Shown one piece after another: positions 61,106 through 64,000 of a DNA stretch of 64,000 bases. Positions within the stretch are counted from its first letter, which is position 1, and every line of letters starts with the position of its first letter. The notes beneath the pieces were generated by a model. The model saw only the letters and a list, made by a program, of their open reading frames with translations. It searched no databases and was not told the DNA's origin. Made by a program: the position numbers and the translations under genes. Where the stretch lies: NCBI GenBank assembly GCA_041658565.1, contig JBAZZY010000001.1:124001-188000 (forward strand), in the 5' to 3' direction. Source of the DNA: Actinomycetota bacterium. GTDB taxonomy: Bacteria; Actinomycetota; AC-67.

Positions 61106-61933
61106 TCAGCGCCGCCCGAAGCCCCTCGGAAATCGCCGAACCCGCGTGCGCGCCGCGAGAAGTCCTGCCACCACTAGTGCCAGTAGGCCAGGGACAACGC
61201 CATCGGCGACGCCCGTAGCGGGCAGGGATGTGGAGCGGACGACTCGCAGATGCAGGATGTTGAATCCAGGCTTCCAGACGACCTGCTGACGGGCGGACTC
61301 GCCCGCGACGGCGAATGTCACGACGTCCCCTTCACGGCCGCACCCGGACCGCAGTTCGTCGGATAGGACGACGAAGTAGCGGAACGAAGTCGTGTCTCGC
61401 CATTTGGCCCACTCCCCGCAGACCTTGCCCCGAATGAACGCCCGCATGGCGTAGTCCGAGTCGGGCGACACGGTGTGGTCGAACGTGTATCCGCCGGAAT
61501 ACGCCGCGAAGTCCTTCCCGGCACGAAGGCGGAGTTCCGGCCTCTCGCCCACCTTCCATATGCCGGTGGGTTTGGCAATCTCCCCACGAACGTAAAAGGT
61601 GACCCTCGCCCCATCCGTGCCGCAGCCGGGCTTTTCGTCGGCGGAGAGGACTTCGAGCACGTAGCGCGAAGAGGCCCGGTCCCCCCAGCCCTTAGATGGT
61701 CCTGAGAATCCCCCCACCCAAAGTGACTTCCCCGAACAGTCGATGTCGCCGATCTTGGCGGTGACGGGGAGGTTGCTCGCGTACTCCCCATCGACCCACA
61801 CTTCGCCCGTGAACCTGGACGCATCGGAAGACCACTCCGCAGCGGCGGGGGTTGCGAACGCCCACGTCGCCAGGATCGCGGCCGCAAGGGCCATTGAAAC
61901 GGATCCGGCCCTTCGACACAGGCTCGCTCTCAC
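61106..61933 (-). CDS. LPATG-motif surface protein (sortase substrate)
   Basis: 275 aa, function unknown. Signal peptide (MRASLCRR, hydrophobic core, TPAAAEW cleavage region), two similar beta-rich blocks of about 90 residues each with paired cysteines and repeated KF/RYVLEVLS- and RYFVVLS-like strands, then LPATG at 237-241, a hydrophobic helix and a basic tail (RTRVRRFPRGFGRR). This is the standard cell-wall sorting signal. No sortase gene is in the window. Confidence 0.78.
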   Translation of the reverse strand: MRASLCRRAGSVSMALAAAILATWAFATPAAAEWSSDASRFTGEVWVDGEYASNLPVTAKIGDIDCSGKSLWVGGFSGPSKGWGDRASSRYVLEVLSADEKPGCGTDGARVTFYVRGEIAKPTGIWKVGERPELRLRAGKDFAAYSGGYTFDHTVSPDSDYAMRAFIRGKVCGEWAKWRDTTSFRYFVVLSDELRSGCGREGDVVTFAVAGESARQQVVWKPGFNILHLRVVRSTSLPATGVADGVVPGLLALVVAGLLAARTRVRRFPRGFGRR

Positions 61934-62041
61934 GTCCCCCCCCCGGTCATGCGGTGCGATCAGGGTTGATGTGTCGTATGGCTCAGGGCTACCACGCCGC
62001 GTCTTCTCGGCCAGGAACGCTACTCCTGCGCTTGGGACATA
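61934..62041. other. Spacer between whiA and the surface-protein gene
   Basis: 108 nt; no clear promoter or terminator recognised. It should contain the surface-protein promoter. Confidence 0.3.
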
Positions 62042-62983
62042 TCAACCATCGGAGCCGCCCACCGCGGCCTCTCGAACGAGACGGCGCAGGCGGTCGGCTG
62101 CGGCGGACTTGGTCACTGCCGGATCGCACAGATGCCCGAGTTCCTCAAGGCTGGCCTCGGGATTGGCGCGGCGCAACTCCGCGATCTCTCGCAAAGCAGG
62201 CGACAGCGTTTCGAGTCCGGCGCGCTCCTCAAGCACGTGAATCGCGATGAGTTGCGTTACCGCGGCGCGCGCCAGGCGGCCGGCGTTCCCAGCGTCGGCA
62301 TTGGCCAGCCGTCCGGCCTCGACATGCACCGACTTCCAAACTGCCCCGGCCTCCCACTCCAGATACGCGTCGTGAGCCCCCATTGCCGCAAGCGTGGTGC
62401 CGATCCCGGCAACGTCCTTGCAGTAGACCGCCCAGCCGTGATGCTCTCGAACGCGCGCGCGCACCTCGAGCCGCTCAAGCAGTTCCGCCAGATTGTGCGC
62501 CGACTCCTGGTCGGTCGAACGGATCTCCAGGTGGGCACCCCCCCGGGGAGAATTCACCGACCCGCGGGCGAGAAAGGCGCCTCGCAAGTACGCACCCGTG
62601 CAGCACCGGCGGGAAACCAGGCGACGCGGGATGCGCGCGCCAGGGGCGCCCCGCTCATCCAAGATCCCCGCCTCAACCAGACGCTGCAAGCTCACCCCAT
62701 CGGCTCGCACTGCGTACCGGGAGTGCGGGTGGCCGCGACCGGGCTCCAGTAGACGCAATTCGGCGCGCGCGCCGAGTGCCTCACCGAGCGCCGCATACAA
62801 CCGGCGCGCGACACCGGCGTGCTCACTCACTGCCTCAAGGGCGAAGCGTCCGCCCCCAAGGACGTGAAACGTCCCCGCAGAGCGAAGCAACCCGGCCAGT
62901 TCCGCGCGCCGGTCACACGGCTTCGACGCGCGCACCCTGACAAGCTCGTCGCGCACGACCGCCGTCCCCGGCGATCGGTTCAC
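62042..62983 (-). CDS. whiA: DNA-binding protein WhiA
   Basis: 313-aa regulator conserved in Gram-positives: an N-terminal LAGLIDADG-like domain (CCTGAYLRGAFLARGSVNSP, with the active-site acids missing as usual) and a C-terminal helix-turn-helix (SLEELGHLCDPAVTKSAAADRLRRL). Controls cell division and, in Streptomyces, sporulation genes. ATG overlaps the yvcK stop by four bases (ATGA). Confidence 0.94.
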   Translation of the reverse strand: MNRSPGTAVVRDELVRVRASKPCDRRAELAGLLRSAGTFHVLGGGRFALEAVSEHAGVARRLYAALGEALGARAELRLLEPGRGHPHSRYAVRADGVSLQRLVEAGILDERGAPGARIPRRLVSRRCCTGAYLRGAFLARGSVNSPRGGAHLEIRSTDQESAHNLAELLERLEVRARVREHHGWAVYCKDVAGIGTTLAAMGAHDAYLEWEAGAVWKSVHVEAGRLANADAGNAGRLARAAVTQLIAIHVLEERAGLETLSPALREIAELRRANPEASLEELGHLCDPAVTKSAAADRLRRLVREAAVGGSDG

Positions 62984-63891
62984 CAGAGCAGCCCCTTGAG
63001 CATCGCCGCCAGCTTGGCCGGCTCGTGCGTCCCACCGGGACCGGCAAGATCGCCGCGCACCACGGGCGCGCGCACGGCAGCAAGCGCATCGTCGTCCACG
63101 CCCACGGGCCGAGGGGCGTCCACCTCCGGGCCTTCATGCACCAGGACCGCGTCCAGCCGCAAACCGGGGAAGTGCGAATGCAGTCCCGCAACGTGGCCGG
63201 CCGCATCAAGGTGAAGCGTCTCGCCGTGTTGCTCAGAAACGTTCATCACGAACGCGACACGATCGGCCTTCGTCGCAGCCTCCGCCGCCCCTCGCGGCAA
63301 CAAGGCGGCCACAACGCTCGTGAACAGACTCCCCGGCCCAAGAACGACCAAATCAGCGGCGGCGAGCGCATCGGCGGCCTCCGAGTAAACGTCGGCCTCG
63401 GGCTCCATCCAGATCCGCTCCACCGGTCCTTGCGTCTTGGCAATAGCGGCCTGGCCGCGCACTTCGCAACCTCCGGTGTGCGCGCGCAAAGCCACCGACG
63501 CGATCGTGCTCGGAAGCACGACGCCTTCCGCGCCGGCCAGTTGCGCAACTTCGGTCACCGCCGCGGCGAAGTCCCCGCGCAGTTCCGCCAAAGCGGCGAT
63601 CAGCAAGTTACCCAGAGGGTGGCCGTTCAGGTCACCGTCGGTAGGCGGCCGATATTGCAGCAGCGCTTCGCGCGCCTCGTCCGCAACGAGCGCAGCAATC
63701 GCCATGCGCAAGTCCCCCGGCGCCGGGATCCCCAGGTGCGCACGCAACACACCGGAAGATCCACCGTCGTCGGCCACCGTCACGACCGCCGTTACATTCG
63801 GCGTCAGCATGCGGGCGGCCCGCAGCGCGGCCGACAGCCCGTGGCCTCCCCCGACGCAGACGATGCGCGGCTGGGCGCGCACGGCGCTCAT
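62980..63891 (-). CDS. yvcK: Gluconeogenesis/cell-shape factor YvcK (CofD-like)
   Basis: 303-aa UDP-sugar-binding protein of the CofD fold. N-terminal IVCVGGGHGLSAALRA, TVADDGGSSGVLR, APGDLRMAIAAL, NGHPLGNLLIAAL and LVLGPGSLFTSVV are all family blocks. ATG 63891 overlaps the rapZ stop (ATGA). Order rapZ-yvcK-whiA is the classic Gram-positive cluster. Confidence 0.94.
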   Translation of the reverse strand: MSAVRAQPRIVCVGGGHGLSAALRAARMLTPNVTAVVTVADDGGSSGVLRAHLGIPAPGDLRMAIAALVADEAREALLQYRPPTDGDLNGHPLGNLLIAALAELRGDFAAAVTEVAQLAGAEGVVLPSTIASVALRAHTGGCEVRGQAAIAKTQGPVERIWMEPEADVYSEAADALAAADLVVLGPGSLFTSVVAALLPRGAAEAATKADRVAFVMNVSEQHGETLHLDAAGHVAGLHSHFPGLRLDAVLVHEGPEVDAPRPVGVDDDALAAVRAPVVRGDLAGPGGTHEPAKLAAMLKGLLW

Positions 63892-64000
63892 TCCCGATCC
63901 AGGTCGCGATGACGAACGGCGACCGGAAGCCCGCGCGCGCGCAACATCACGGCAAGTTCCTCTGCCAGAACGACCGACCGGTGTCGTCCTCCCGTGCACC
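63888..64000 (-). CDS. rapZ: RapZ/YvcJ nucleotide-binding protein (3' end only)
   Basis: The window ends inside this gene; the last 36 codons are present. They read CTGGRHRSVVLAEELAVML and end in DLDRE before TGA, the conserved C-terminal GCTGGxHRSV motif of RapZ/YvcJ. Coupled to yvcK by a four-base overlap. Confidence 0.9.
   Translation of the reverse strand, partial: CTGGRHRSVVLAEELAVMLRARGLPVAVRHRDLDRE

Noticed and set aside
1..64000. CRISPR array, prophage or insertion sequence
   Set aside because: No spaced repeats, integrase, transposase or terminal inverted repeats were seen on either strand.

Overview
The window is GC-rich chromosomal DNA from an actinomycetote, probably an uncultivated or deep-branching one. 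The evidence is a complete Pup-proteasome system (Pup ending GGQ, Dop, PafA, Mpa/ARC ending QYL, PrcB, PrcA), WYL regulators of the PafB/PafC type, WhiA, a DUF4193 protein, a GarA-like FHA protein beside an FtsR-like MerR gene, and gene orders that match Mycobacterium in two separate places (gcvH-garA-merR-bfn-merR-gcvP; helY-tatC-tatA-pafC-pafB ... pafA ... proteasome ... mpa ... trmI). No phage, IS element, CRISPR array or rRNA was found. The genes look like housekeeping chromosome, packed with 1-4 nt start/stop overlaps.

Layout. 1-6.6 kb (+): end of gcvH, FHA protein, two MerR regulators, hpt, bifunctional nuclease, a small nuclease-like protein and the split glycine decarboxylase gcvPA/gcvPB. 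6.7-9.2 kb (-): polyprenol-phosphate mannose synthase and apolipoprotein N-acyltransferase as two overlapping genes, then DUF4193. 9.3-15.6 kb (+): NurA, HerA, SbcD, SbcC, an archaeal-style DNA-end-processing operon. 15.7-18.5 kb: acyl-CoA dehydrogenase, a Pro/Ser-rich surface protein, diacylglycerol kinase. 18.5-26 kb (-): HelY, TatC, TatA, two small unknown proteins, PafC and PafB, with a histidine kinase on the + strand. 26-37.9 kb: DUF3866 (+), PafA (-), Lgt (+), then a minus-strand run of M50 protease, TrmI, Mpa, Dop, Pup, PrcB, PrcA and a membrane HExxH protease.

37.9-41.1 kb (-): secreted metzincin, a candidate small protein, and a BldN-like ECF sigma factor coupled to a DUF5667 protein. 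41.4-43.9 kb (-): a compact polyamine operon (pyruvoyl arginine decarboxylase, SpeD, SpeE, SpeB) that would run arginine to agmatine to putrescine to spermidine. 44.2-47 kb (-): tRNA-Leu(GAG) followed by an active/inactive pair of M16 peptidases. 47-56.6 kb (-): oligopeptide ABC transport genes (OppC, binding protein, OppB, OppD, OppF and two more binding proteins, one frameshifted) with secG lying among them. 56.7-61 kb (-): gap-pgk-tpiA-apgM glycolysis operon. 61.1-64 kb (-): LPATG surface protein, then rapZ-yvcK-whiA.

Together the window combines protein turnover and damage response (Pup-proteasome, PafBC), DNA end resection, lipoprotein maturation and export (Lgt, Lnt, Ppm, Tat, SecG), polyamine synthesis and central carbon flow. 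Many genes in first or only position have a TANNNT box 6-8 nt before the start codon, so leaderless mRNAs appear common. Several starts are TTG or GTG, and start choices are flagged where uncertain.
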